Notes under the pieces: model-generated
Database searches by the model: none
What the model saw: the letters and a program-made list of their open reading frames with translations, nothing else
What the model was told of the DNA's origin: nothing
Program-made: the position numbers and the translations under genes
NCBI RefSeq assembly: GCF_947495455.1
Contig: NZ_CANLZC010000005.1
Coordinates: 26,794-90,793, forward strand
Origin: an uncultured Shewanella sp.
GTDB taxonomy: Bacteria > Pseudomonadota > Gammaproteobacteria > Enterobacterales > Shewanellaceae
DNA: 64,000 bases
Direction of reading: 5' to 3'
In this document: positions 10,797 to 19,665 of the stretch, in pieces
Numbering within the stretch: the first letter of the stretch is position 1
How the letters are laid out: each line of letters opens with the position of its first letter

Positions 10797-10981
10797 CACC
10801 TTTTACACTCTCTTTAACCTCTTCCTCATCAATCAGAATATGAAATAAAAAAAAATTTATGAAACTTTTAGATCAAAAAAAGAATGTTTTTCACTCATTT
10901 ATAGTGAAGATTAGTTAACAATTGTAGTTTTAAACAAAAAACAGTTTTTCATATTCAGATTAATGGGGTAATATTACACTT

Positions 10982-11094
10982 GTAGGGTACAGAGGTTAAG
11001 ATATTCTATCTTTCAAACCTTTTTTATTCGCTAATGATTCGAGCGAATGCCAAATTATGGCGCCCCAGTAACATTATTTACTGGGGCTTTTTTT
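10982..11094 (+). ncRNA. spf: Spot 42 small RNA
   Basis: Hfq-dependent regulatory RNA that represses secondary carbon metabolism genes in enterobacteria. The 5' end GTAGGGTACAGAGGT and the following AAGAT-TTCTATCTTTCA-ACCTTTT block match E. coli Spot 42 nearly base for base. The middle region diverges. The 3' end is the expected terminator, with stem GCCCCAGTAA / TTACTGGGGC (11062-11087) followed by seven T. Position between polA and engB (yihA) is the conserved location. A TAATAT -10 box sits at 10969-10974. I could not see a convincing CRP site, although spf is CRP-repressed in E. coli. Confidence 0.95.
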
Positions 11095-11234
11095 CGCCCA
11101 AAACATTTTTTAGAGTAAAAACTTTAATTATGATCAAAATATCGTTATCATTGGCTTACTGAGCACTATCAACACCTATTGGTAGCACTTAAGTCTTGTT
11201 GAATTTAGCTTCTCCCCAAAAGAGCTAATATTTA

Positions 11235-11265
11235 AGCCGATGGTCAATCCATCGGCTATTTTTTT
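11235..11265 (+). terminator. strong orphan terminator between spf and engB
   Basis: Perfect 9-bp stem AGCCGATGG / CCATCGGCT with a 5-nt loop, followed by ATTTTTTT. It is oriented on the plus strand, but no plus-strand gene lies between the Spot 42 terminator (11094) and this point, so it may end an unannotated small RNA within 11095-11265. Confidence 0.8.
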
Positions 11266-11333
11266 GCTTGTTAGATTAGAACGAAAAAGCAAAGGCTCCT
11301 TGCTAAAAATGGCCTAATAGATCCATAATTCGA

Positions 11334-11987
11334 CTATTCGTCAGCTTCTTGTAACTCATCCATCAACCATTGTGGTTTGCACCATTCATTCAAAATCCCC
11401 AGTACCTTAGCTTTTCCTATACCCTTTAGCGAAGAAAAAGGCTCAACTTTCACAGCGTCATCGAAATCTGCTAATGCTTTTCTCACCTCGTTGACTGTTT
11501 TCATACGCGCACTTTGCGCTAATTTATCCGCTTTTGTTAGCAAAGCCAGTACAGGAATATTGCTTTCTACTGCCCAAACAATCATCTGCATATCTAAGTC
11601 TTTTAATGGATGCCTAATATCCATCAAGACTACAACACCACTTAAACAACTCCGTTCCTGTAAATATTGTCCTAACGCTTGTTGCCACTTTTTCTTTAAT
11701 GTTAATGGCACTTGGGCAAAGCCATAACCCGGTAAATCCACTAAACGACGATGTTCATCTAATTGAAAAACATTGATAAGCTGTGTTCTACCTGGGGTTT
11801 TACTGGTTCTAGCAAGCCCTTTTTGCTCCGTTAACAGATTAAGAGCACTAGACTTTCCCGCATTTGAACGACCAGCAAAAGCAATTTCAACACCCACATC
11901 ACCCGGTAAATGTTCATCAAGGTGTGCAATATCAGGCGCACTAATTAAAAACTTCGCTTTTCTAAAATCAATACGAGATCCTGACAC
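11334..11987 (-). CDS. engB: ribosome biogenesis GTPase EngB (YihA/YsxC)
   Basis: Essential TRAFAC-class GTPase acting in assembly of the large ribosomal subunit. G1 is GRSNAGKSS (residues 39-47), G3 is DLPGYG and G4 is TKAD. The GTG start at 11987 has TTTGGAG with a 6-nt spacer, and no ATG nearby suits better. At 217 aa it is the normal size (E. coli 210 aa). Divergent from the cytochrome c4 gene across 169 nt; polA and spf lie downstream, convergent. The polA-spf-engB neighbourhood is conserved in gammaproteobacteria. Confidence 0.95.
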   Translation of the reverse strand: MSGSRIDFRKAKFLISAPDIAHLDEHLPGDVGVEIAFAGRSNAGKSSALNLLTEQKGLARTSKTPGRTQLINVFQLDEHRRLVDLPGYGFAQVPLTLKKKWQQALGQYLQERSCLSGVVVLMDIRHPLKDLDMQMIVWAVESNIPVLALLTKADKLAQSARMKTVNEVRKALADFDDAVKVEPFSSLKGIGKAKVLGILNEWCKPQWLMDELQEADE

Positions 11988-12156
11988 AATTTACTCCAAA
12001 AAAATTTTCAAATTATTGTTTAAATATCGAAGAATTGCTTACATTTTTACATTTTCGTGTAAAATATTACCCCGATTACATAAAGACTATTTTATCATGC
12101 TTACGGGTCATCCCAGTAAGCTCAGGACAAATATTTTAATAAGAAGTTGGAACGCC

Positions 12157-12777
12157 ATGAAAAAGTTAGCAATTGTGCTGTCTGCAGTAGCCACTATCTC
12201 TTCTCCTGCCATAGCTGAAGGCAATGCCGAAGCCGGAAAAACGAAAGCCATTGTTTGTTCTGCTTGCCACGGTGTTGACGGCAATAGCATGATAGACATG
12301 TACCCAAAAATTGCAGGGCAACATGCCACCTATTTAGAAAAACAATTAACTGATTTTCGAAGTGCAATGAAAACAGGCGGTAAAGAAGGTCGAGTCGATC
12401 CCATTATGGGCGGAATGAGCATTAGTTTAAGCGATCAAGATATTAAAGATTTATCCGCTTTTTATGCCAGCCAAACACAACAACCTATTGACGTGAATAA
12501 TGTGCCAGAACTCGGTGAAACCTTATATAAAGTGGGAGATGCAACTCGCGGGATCCCAGCCTGTATCGCCTGTCACGGTCCTAGCGGTAAAGGGATGGGA
12601 CTCGCAGGATTCCCAATGATTGGCGGTCAACACGCCAATTATATCAAAATTCAATTAAACAAATTCAAAGATACAAATCGTAACAACGACCTCAATGGCA
12701 TGATGCAAGCAACATCACAGAAGCTAAACGATACCGATATTGAAGCGTTATCTCAATATATTTCAGACCTTAAGTAA
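12157..12777 (+). CDS. dihaem cytochrome c4
   Basis: Periplasmic electron carrier with two class I c-type domains. A Sec signal peptide spans residues 1-20 (cleavage after SSPAIA). Haem sites are CSACH at 34-38 and CIACH at 136-140. Each half also contains the MYPKIAGQHATYL or FPMIGGQHANYI motif, and the distal methionines GGMS and GMMQ are present. The product is 206 aa. The frame is open far upstream through the engB region, but only the start at 12157 puts the signal peptide at the N-terminus. In Shewanella this gene sits next to engB and supplies electrons to terminal oxidases. Ends at a perfect terminator. Confidence 0.93.
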   Translation: MKKLAIVLSAVATISSPAIAEGNAEAGKTKAIVCSACHGVDGNSMIDMYPKIAGQHATYLEKQLTDFRSAMKTGGKEGRVDPIMGGMSISLSDQDIKDLSAFYASQTQQPIDVNNVPELGETLYKVGDATRGIPACIACHGPSGKGMGLAGFPMIGGQHANYIKIQLNKFKDTNRNNDLNGMMQATSQKLNDTDIEALSQYISDLK

Positions 12778-12805
12778 ATTTAACAAAAGAAAGTTAAATT
12801 TAACA

Positions 12806-12828
12806 AAAGGCAGCTTGGCTGCCTTTTT
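12806..12828 (+). terminator. cytochrome c4 terminator
   Basis: Perfect 9-bp stem AAAGGCAGC / GCTGCCTTT with loop TTG, running into five T in total, 29 nt after the stop codon. Confidence 0.9.
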
Positions 12829-13141
12829 CTTTCTTCAATATCTTACCTTAACGTAAACTGAGCAAGATTATTTATTGACATGAATATTAGATTTAGGTTT
12901 AATACTCTACATACCGAGACAAACCCAACTGTTAGTAAAAAAATATTTAAAAACAACTTTCAGATGTCGGTATATTACATTTAAGATATAAGAATAAAGA
13001 AAGTCGATAATAATAATTATAAATTAAGACCATTCATCCCAGATGAAAAAACTTCGCTTTGAAGTTCTGGTCAAACTCTTACGGTAAAGCACTGGGTAGG
13101 CACCCAATTGGCACTTTAGCATTTAACTTTACCTATCAGTC

Positions 13142-13492
13142 TAACACAAATCATAACCTACACTCTTTATGAGCCGTAAGGATAATAAAAATGGTAACTT
13201 GTTATTCTGAATTAAATTTTACTGATATGGATGGTTACTTAGGCGTCATAGATAGGCGAAAAGGATACTGACTGAGCAAGATGCTCATCTATGGAAGCGA
13301 TAATCAGGATGATAATGGAAAAGTAATAAATGTCAGAGATGACTAATAACAATAAAAAATGCAAGGAAAGCAGGCTCAAAAAAGACGGATACCGACCGGG
13401 AAGTTGCATAGCAAGCACGGATACTTGGAATCGAAATTAAGTGTCAATTGACACTCTTTTATAAGGCGACAGCACTTCTGTCGCCTTTTTTT
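13142..13492 (+). ncRNA. CsrB/CsrC-family CsrA-sequestering RNA (5' end approximate)
   Basis: Non-coding RNA expected to titrate the translational regulator CsrA. Between 13180 and 13430 there are eleven GGA trinucleotides, many in AGGA/GGAT contexts like the CsrA recognition motif (for example AAGGATA at 13261 and CAGGATG at 13306), several in or beside short hairpins. No open frame spans it. It ends at a strong terminator (13465-13492). In E. coli csrC lies between yihA (engB) and yihI, and here the candidate lies between engB/cytochrome c4 and yihI, so synteny supports the call. The 5' end rests on a weak TTGGCA / TACCTA promoter guess (13108-13135). Confidence 0.75.
13465..13492 (+). terminator. 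terminator of the csr-type RNA
   Basis: Perfect 8-bp stem GGCGACAG / CTGTCGCC with a 5-nt loop and seven T. It is preceded by a perfect 16-bp palindrome AGTGTCAATTGACACT (13440-13455) followed by CTTTT, which may be a second, weaker stop signal. Confidence 0.88.
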
Positions 13493-13685
13493 ATGGCTTT
13501 ATACCCGCAATCCTTCAAAATAGCTTTAGTCAAATAAACATTTTTAAGCTATTATTTGCAGCAAATGCTCACATTGTGATGCAAAAAACATCAAGATCTG
13601 GTATAAAGCGCGATCTAACTTGGGTTATGGCGCACTTCAATAGGTCAATCTATCACCCAGTCTTTTCAGTTATCGAGATAAAGCT

Positions 13686-14219
13686 ATGTCCCGCAGTAAA
13701 AAAACACGTAAAAGCAATCAAAATCCTCCGCAATTAAAAGCAAGAACCAAAAAACAAGAACGTGTTCTTTCGGGAAAAAAGCAAGATTCAGGCAATAAAT
13801 CCGGTAGTCGGCACAATGAAAGCATAATACAAGCCCATGCCAGCGGTAAGTCCCAAAAGAATAACGATCCTCGTCATGGTAGTAAAAAACCAGTACCACT
13901 CGGATTGAAAACCGAAAAACCAACTCCTAAAAAAGTCAAATCACCTAAGCTGAGTGATGAAGATGCATTGTTAAAATTAGAAGAAGATCCTAGATTAAAT
14001 AGCTTATTGGATATGCTAGAAGAAGGGAAAAATTTAACCGCTGACGATCAAGATTGGCTTAATAAACAATTAACTAAAATTGAAAAACTCATGGACAAAC
14101 TCGGCATTACTGACGAAGAAGAAATGCCAGCCCCCAAAGCCACATCGACCGATGACGATTTATTTGACCAATTTGAATCTGGTGCCGATTTACTTAGAGA
14201 ATATCAGCAAAAAGATTAA
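13686..14219 (+). CDS. yihI: YihI, GTPase-activating protein for Der
   Basis: Stimulates the GTPase of Der and so modulates late 50S ribosome assembly. The N-terminal half is a highly basic, low-complexity tail (SRSKKTRKSNQNPP). The C-terminal half (about residues 95-177) is acidic and helical, with DEDALLKLEEDPRLNSLLD, matching the family's Der-binding core. At 177 aa it is close to E. coli's 169 aa. Its position near engB fits a shared ribosome-assembly theme. A hairpin GCCGACAT / ATGTCGGC (14251-14271) follows. Confidence 0.9.
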   Translation: MSRSKKTRKSNQNPPQLKARTKKQERVLSGKKQDSGNKSGSRHNESIIQAHASGKSQKNNDPRHGSKKPVPLGLKTEKPTPKKVKSPKLSDEDALLKLEEDPRLNSLLDMLEEGKNLTADDQDWLNKQLTKIEKLMDKLGITDEEEMPAPKATSTDDDLFDQFESGADLLREYQQKD

Positions 14220-14335
14220 GTTTAAGTCACGTTATTAAGCAATAGAATATGCCGACATTCAGCATGTCGGCACGCTTATATACTTCCAAAATACATCAGT
14301 CGATGTCCATACTTTACACTGAGTGAGAACATTCA

Positions 14336-14791
14336 ATGTACACCGTTTTTATTATCTTAGCTTTACTCATCATTACGGCATTATCCGCCTATGCCATTCA
14401 CTTATTACTTCAAGTTAAACGGCAAAAACAACAGGCCATACAAGCCAAAAAAGAGCAAGAAATAATAGCAAAAGAGCGATTAAATAAATTACTCGACGAT
14501 ATTCGCTATATTGCGCAAGCCATGCTTGAAGATCGTTGTGAAGTATCGGAAGGTGTTATTAGAATCGCTAAATTATTCGAGATTTTAGGGCTCACAGAGC
14601 AAGCCACACCTGACTACCCTTCACTCTTTGAACATTACAATGTAATCAAAGAGCATCCCATTAAAGAGCAAAGAAAGTCATTACCTAAGCAACAACGCAT
14701 GCAATTAGATTATCTGCGTATGCGATCAGAATCAAAATTAACAGTAGCAATCTTAAATGAGGCTAAACACTTAACTCAATATCAAGGCTAA
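14336..14791 (+). CDS. DUF2489 membrane-anchored protein
   Basis: A 151-aa protein with one N-terminal membrane segment (about residues 3-27) followed by a charged coiled-coil-like stretch and a cytoplasmic helical domain (ILDDIRYIAQAMLEDRCEVSEGVIRIAKLFEIL). This architecture and sequence match the uncharacterised DUF2489 family, which often lies between yihI and hemN in Shewanella and vibrios. Function unknown. The gap to yihI is 116 nt and to hemN 118 nt, so operon membership is unclear. Confidence 0.8.
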   Translation: MYTVFIILALLIITALSAYAIHLLLQVKRQKQQAIQAKKEQEIIAKERLNKLLDDIRYIAQAMLEDRCEVSEGVIRIAKLFEILGLTEQATPDYPSLFEHYNVIKEHPIKEQRKSLPKQQRMQLDYLRMRSESKLTVAILNEAKHLTQYQG

Positions 14792-14833
14792 CTCGATATT
14801 CTACAGCCAAATAAGACATTAAAGGCCATTTTC

Positions 14834-14847
14834 ATAATCTAGATCAA
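14834..14847 (+). promoter_or_regulatory. candidate FNR/EtrA site upstream of hemN
   Basis: ATAATCTAGATCAA matches the FNR consensus TTGATCTAGATCAA at 12 of 14 positions, with a perfect right half-site, 63 nt before hemN. hemN is the oxygen-independent enzyme and a plausible anaerobic-regulator target. Prediction only. Confidence 0.45.
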
Positions 14848-14909
14848 GATCTGATTGTCGCTATGCAGGCATACTCGACTTACATTTATCGACGTTAAGA
14901 GTATGCTTT

Positions 14910-16268
14910 ATGCGCTGGGATCAATCCATGATCGAAAAATACAATCACAGTGGGCCTCGTTATACCTCCTATCCAACAGCGCTTGAATTCAATGACACAT
15001 TCAATGAATCACATCTACTCAATGCAATAGCCAAAAGCAGCAGTAACAGCTTATCTTTATATATTCATATCCCTTTTTGCGCCAAACTTTGCTACTACTG
15101 CGGCTGTAATAAAATCATTACCCGTCACCAGCATAAAGCGGATCAATATTTAGCTTACCTAAAAAATGAAATTATCAAACGCGCCCCTTTATTTTCAAAT
15201 TATCAAGTCACACAAATACATTTAGGAGGGGGGACACCCACCTTTTTAACCCCAAGCCAAATCGAATCCTTATATGCTTTACTCAGAGAACACTTTAATA
15301 TTGCCACTAAGGGGGAGTTTTCGATTGAAGTCGATCCACGTGAAATTGAGTTATCCATTCTACATACTCTAAAAAAAGTGGGCTTTAATCGACTATCCAT
15401 TGGTGTTCAAGATTTTAATAAGAAAGTGCAGCAAGCAGTAAACCGTGAGCAAGATGAAGACTTTATCTTCGATCTGATAAATACAGCAAAGAGAATGGGC
15501 TTTATCTCGACCAATGTGGATCTCATTTATGGCCTTCCTCATCAAACCGCTGACAGCTTCTCCAAAACAATAAAAAGAGTGATCGAACTCAATCCTGATA
15601 GATTATCCGTATTCAACTACGCCCATTTACCTTCACGATTCGCTGCACAGCGTAAAATATATGATAAGGATCTACCTAGCGCCATTCAAAAACTCACTAT
15701 GCTAAAGCAAACTATTGAGCAATTAACACAAGCGGGATATCAATATATTGGTATGGATCACTTTGCCAAACCTTCTGATCCGCTTGCTAAGTTACAAAAC
15801 CAAGGAAAATTACATCGAAATTTTCAAGGCTATACAACCCAAGCAGAGTGTGACTTGCTAGGATTAGGGGTGTCTTCTATTAGCCAAATTGGTCAATGTT
15901 ATGCGCAGAACCAAAAAGACATCAAACAGTATTATCAAGCTATCGATTCACATGAGCATGCGTTATGGAAAGGTTATGAGTTAAACCAAGATGACATCAT
16001 TCGACGCCAAGTGATTAAACAACTCATTTGTCATTTTTCTCTTAATATTCAGAATATAGAAAATGAATTTAATATCGATTTTCAAGACTATTTTAAAATC
16101 GATTTGACCTTATTACAGCCTTTTATCGATGATAAGCTCATTCAAATATCAACAGAAGCCATTACAGTATTGCCCACAGGACGTTTATTAATTCGTAATA
16201 TTTGCATGTGTTTTGATATCTATATGCGTCAACAAGCTAGGCAACAGCAATTTTCAAGGGTCATTTAG
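14910..16268 (+). CDS. hemN: oxygen-independent coproporphyrinogen III dehydrogenase
   Basis: Radical SAM enzyme that decarboxylates coproporphyrinogen III to protoporphyrinogen IX during anaerobic haem synthesis. The [4Fe-4S] motif is CAKLCYYCGC with Cys57, Cys61 and Cys64. GGGTPTFL (SAM binding) and the YTSYPTA N-terminus of true HemN are present, and the C-terminal HemN domain carries GRLLIRNICMCFD. At 452 aa it is near E. coli HemN (457 aa), which distinguishes it from the shorter HemW. A candidate FNR/EtrA site precedes it, and it ends at a bidirectional terminator shared with add. Confidence 0.96.
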   Translation: MRWDQSMIEKYNHSGPRYTSYPTALEFNDTFNESHLLNAIAKSSSNSLSLYIHIPFCAKLCYYCGCNKIITRHQHKADQYLAYLKNEIIKRAPLFSNYQVTQIHLGGGTPTFLTPSQIESLYALLREHFNIATKGEFSIEVDPREIELSILHTLKKVGFNRLSIGVQDFNKKVQQAVNREQDEDFIFDLINTAKRMGFISTNVDLIYGLPHQTADSFSKTIKRVIELNPDRLSVFNYAHLPSRFAAQRKIYDKDLPSAIQKLTMLKQTIEQLTQAGYQYIGMDHFAKPSDPLAKLQNQGKLHRNFQGYTTQAECDLLGLGVSSISQIGQCYAQNQKDIKQYYQAIDSHEHALWKGYELNQDDIIRRQVIKQLICHFSLNIQNIENEFNIDFQDYFKIDLTLLQPFIDDKLIQISTEAITVLPTGRLLIRNICMCFDIYMRQQARQQQFSRVI

Positions 16269-16286
16269 CTCATTACTTCAAAGCAA

Positions 16287-16308
16287 AAAACCGGCTCAAG
16301 CCGGTTTT
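16287..16308. terminator. bidirectional terminator between hemN and add
   Basis: Ten-base-pair inverted repeat AAAACCGGCT / AGCCGGTTTT separated by 2 nt, so both strands have a GC stem followed by T. Sits between the two convergent stop codons. Confidence 0.85.
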
Positions 16309-16333
16309 CCTTGTTCATCAAAAACTCACATTT

Positions 16334-17332
16334 CTATTTAGTTTTTAACTGGTATAAGGCGTTACGCTCACTATCAGATAAGAAAGCCATTTCAACACCA
16401 TTGCGTTGTAATTGAGCCAACTCAGCTGCGCTAAAACCCATTTCTTGATGAACCACTTGATATTCATGTTTAATATCGATAGCACTCACACCAGGATCAT
16501 CTGTATTTAATCCAACTAATACACCCGAATCCATAAATTTGCGCAATGGATGAACTTGGTAATTCGCCACAGTTGAAGTATGTAAATTACTCGTTGGGCA
16601 AGATTCAATGCCTATTTTATTCTTCGCTAAATAATCCATAAGCTTAGCATCTTCAATGGCATTTACACCGTGACCGATACGCGTAGCGCCTAATGATTCT
16701 ATGGCTTGCCAAATACTCTCAGAGCCCGCGGCTTCACCCGCATGAGCCGTAATCGCTAAACCCGCATCACGTGCTTTTTTAAAATGAGCTGTAAATAAAT
16801 CGCCAGGAAAACCTAATTCATCACCCGCGATATCCATTGCCACCAAATGCTGTTTCTGCGTCAATAATGCATCTAATTCTTGCTGACAAGCCTCTTGACC
16901 ATATGAACGTGACATAATACCGATTAAATTCACTTTCACTTGATGCTCTTTCACGCCAGCTTTCACACCATCAATCAGTGCTTCAATTACACCTTCAAGG
17001 GGTAATTTATGAGTTAATGCCATATAATAAGGGCTAAAACGCAGTTCGGTATAATCCAACCCCGATAACGCTGCATCGGCAACATTTTCATAGGCAACAC
17101 GTTTAACAGCGTCCAAATCGGCTAAAACGGCGACCATCCAGTCTAACTTTCTTAAAAAAGCGACTAAATCGTTTTCTTTACCTTGTATTTGCACAAATGG
17201 TGCTAATTCGTCCAATGAATTCGCCGGTAAGGCGATATTATGCTGGTGTCCCAAGTCCCAGATTGTCTCCACTCTAACATTACCGTCTAAGTGTCGGTGG
17301 AGATCCACCAGTGGAATAGATGTATCGATCAT
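16334..17332 (-). CDS. add: adenosine deaminase
   Basis: Zinc hydrolase converting adenosine or deoxyadenosine to inosine in purine salvage. Metal and catalytic residues are His12 and His14 (LHRHLDG), the HAGE motif, GHGVN and LNTDDP. At 332 aa it equals the usual bacterial length (E. coli 333 aa). Monocistronic, with its own upstream region of about 200 nt shared divergently with the DUF885 gene. No unusual features. Confidence 0.96.
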   Translation of the reverse strand: MIDTSIPLVDLHRHLDGNVRVETIWDLGHQHNIALPANSLDELAPFVQIQGKENDLVAFLRKLDWMVAVLADLDAVKRVAYENVADAALSGLDYTELRFSPYYMALTHKLPLEGVIEALIDGVKAGVKEHQVKVNLIGIMSRSYGQEACQQELDALLTQKQHLVAMDIAGDELGFPGDLFTAHFKKARDAGLAITAHAGEAAGSESIWQAIESLGATRIGHGVNAIEDAKLMDYLAKNKIGIESCPTSNLHTSTVANYQVHPLRKFMDSGVLVGLNTDDPGVSAIDIKHEYQVVHQEMGFSAAELAQLQRNGVEMAFLSDSERNALYQLKTK

Positions 17333-17538
17333 TTTTAACCCCTATGTCTACCACTCAACCAAACGTCTTTTAAATTGGTATTGAGCTGCGCGCAATGATA
17401 TCACGGCTTACACTCGTGTTTATGGCTTTCTCGAGATCTTTTTAACCAATTAACATTAAAAGTGAAATAAGCGAATATAATTTACATTTGATATTCCGCA
17501 TAATAGCCGAACAATAAAAATACATTTGAGCAAGTAAG

Positions 17539-19329
17539 ATGCACCGATTATTACTGACAACCCTCTTTATTATCAGTTTAAGTGCTTGTCAATTAAATCC
17601 ATTACAAACAGATGCTTTTGCTACTATAAATAAGCAAAGCACTGCAAATATCGCACTCAATAAAATTATAGAGCAAGCCTGGTACTTAACCCTGCAAAAC
17701 GATCCTGAACTCGCCGACGAATTAAGTGGTACCACCACCGGGCAGCTTCCCGATCTTTCCCCTCATTCACTGTTAACACGCAATCAGCAACAGCAAGTTT
17801 TACTCGATCAACTGACTCAGATCCCCGACAGTGCACTGTCAAGACCTCAACAAATCAACAAAAAAATCCTTGCCAATCAACTACAAGATGATATCGATCG
17901 TTATCATTTTAAAATGCATTACCTGCCTTTAACCCCAGAAGGCGGGTTTCACACCGATATTGCCCGCATTAGCCATCGGCGCTTTACCAAAGTGCAAGAC
18001 TATCAAAGCTATATTCTACAACTCAAAAAGATCCCCCATTATTTTCAACAACAAACCTTCTGGTTACAACAAGGGCTCAAAGAAGGCATAACCTTACCCC
18101 AAATTACGCTCAAAGGATTTGAAAACAGTATCAGCGCCTTTATTGTTCCAATAAATGAAAGCGGATATTTCAAGCCATTTAATACCTTTCCTCAGCATTT
18201 CACTGAAGCACAAAAAATCGCGTTCAAGCGAGAAGGAAGGCAACTTATTCAGCAAAATGTGATCCCTGCATATCAAGCCTTTTATCACTTCATGACACAG
18301 GAATATATTCCCAAAGCCCGTGTCAACCTTGCTGCCACAGAGCTTCCCAATGGCCAGGCGTTTTACGAAAATAGAGTCCGTTACTATACAACACGTGATA
18401 TCAGCGCCGATGAAGTACACACCTTAGGATTAAAAGAAGTCAAACGTATTCGCACAGAAATGCAAACCGTTATTGATAATCTTGCTTTTAAAGGCAGCTT
18501 TGCTGATTTTTTACATTTTTTGCGTAACGATCCCCAGTTTTATGCCACCAGCGCCGAGCAATTATTAAAAGAAGCGGCTTTCATTGCCAAAAAAGCCGAT
18601 GCGATATTGCCACAATACTTCACCCAGTTACCTTCAACGCCATATGGTATCGCACCTGTTCCAGCAGAAATCGCTCCCAAATACACAACAGGTCGATATT
18701 CAGGTAGCAAGAGTGACAATGAGCCTAGTTATTATTGGGTCAACACTTATGCCCTCAACAAGCGCCCGTTGTATGAGCTGGAAGCATTAACATTACACGA
18801 AGCGGTACCCGGTCATCACCTACAGATTTCTCTCAACCAATCATTGACCCAACTCCCTAACTTTCGTCGCTATAGTTATATTTCTGCATTTGGAGAAGGC
18901 TGGGGACTGTACGCTGAATACTTAGGATTAGAAGCTGGCTTTTATGAAAACCCTTATAGTAATTTTGGTCGACTGACTTATGAAATGTGGAGAGCCGCTC
19001 GACTCGTTGTCGATACAGGAATACATGCAAAAAATTGGAGTCGGCAGCAAGCCATCGATTTTATGGCAAACAATACCGCACTGTCATTGCACAATGTAAC
19101 CACAGAAATAGACCGCTATATTACTTGGCCAGGTCAAGCGCTGTCGTATAAAATAGGCGAGCTCACCATTAAAAAACTACGCCAACAAGCTGAAAACGCA
19201 CTGGGCACTCAATTTAATTTACGCCGTTTTCATGATGCCATTCTCGCTAACGGTTCAGTACCAATGACTATATTGGAGCAAAACATACAAGACTTTATTC
19301 AAGCAGAGCAACAAAGACAATCACTCTAA
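17539..19329 (+). CDS. DUF885 lipoprotein, putative zinc metalloprotease
   Basis: A 596-aa exported protein. The N-terminus is a lipoprotein signal with lipobox LSAC (Cys at residue 16), so it is probably anchored to a membrane facing the periplasm. The rest matches DUF885, a family of predicted M3-like metallopeptidases. The zinc motif is LHEAVPGHH (His420, Glu421, His426, His427), with downstream YTT..GEGWGLYAEYLG supplying further ligands. Substrate unknown. Monocistronic. A 75-bp tandem repeat follows its stop codon. Confidence 0.88.
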   Translation: MHRLLLTTLFIISLSACQLNPLQTDAFATINKQSTANIALNKIIEQAWYLTLQNDPELADELSGTTTGQLPDLSPHSLLTRNQQQQVLLDQLTQIPDSALSRPQQINKKILANQLQDDIDRYHFKMHYLPLTPEGGFHTDIARISHRRFTKVQDYQSYILQLKKIPHYFQQQTFWLQQGLKEGITLPQITLKGFENSISAFIVPINESGYFKPFNTFPQHFTEAQKIAFKREGRQLIQQNVIPAYQAFYHFMTQEYIPKARVNLAATELPNGQAFYENRVRYYTTRDISADEVHTLGLKEVKRIRTEMQTVIDNLAFKGSFADFLHFLRNDPQFYATSAEQLLKEAAFIAKKADAILPQYFTQLPSTPYGIAPVPAEIAPKYTTGRYSGSKSDNEPSYYWVNTYALNKRPLYELEALTLHEAVPGHHLQISLNQSLTQLPNFRRYSYISAFGEGWGLYAEYLGLEAGFYENPYSNFGRLTYEMWRAARLVVDTGIHAKNWSRQQAIDFMANNTALSLHNVTTEIDRYITWPGQALSYKIGELTIKKLRQQAENALGTQFNLRRFHDAILANGSVPMTILEQNIQDFIQAEQQRQSL

Positions 19330-19360
19330 TATCAATCTTATCACAACCCTGTCTTCCTTA

Positions 19361-19552
19361 AATAGACAGGGAAAAACTTGTCTTACCACAAAATACCAAT
19401 CTAACTTATCGCGTCACCGTCCTCCTCACGGCTCAAATAGGCAGGGAAAAACTTGTCTTGCCACAAAATATCAATCTAACTTATCGCGTCACCGTCCTCC
19501 TCACAGCTCAAACAGACAGGGAAAAATTGGTCTTGCCACAAAATACCTGAGT
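19361..19552. repeat. 75-bp tandem repeat, about 2.6 copies
   Basis: Unit starts at 19361, 19436 and 19511 (period exactly 75). Copies 1 and 2 differ at only a few positions; copy 3 breaks off near 19552. Each starts with the AGACAGGGAAAAA or AGGCAGGGAAAAA motif. A CCCTGTCT just upstream (19348) can pair with the first AGACAGGG. No coding frame runs through it. Confidence 0.9.
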
Positions 19553-19665
19553 CCTTTGTCCTTTCACTGCTCAAGCTTAATAAGCCATTCGAGTTAATTT
19601 AATGAATACAAGTCATATAGATATTTGTTACACTGCACCAAGCATACTCAATTACCTTATTCATC

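Noticed and set aside
10880..10925. TTCACT...AGTGAA palindrome upstream of spf as a CRP site
   Set aside because: The half-sites are in the opposite orientation to TGTGA-N6-TCACA, so not a CRP consensus.
19361..19552. Possible CRISPR array
   Set aside because: The 75-bp units are contiguous with no unique spacers; the same applies to the 93-bp and 110-bp flagellar arrays.
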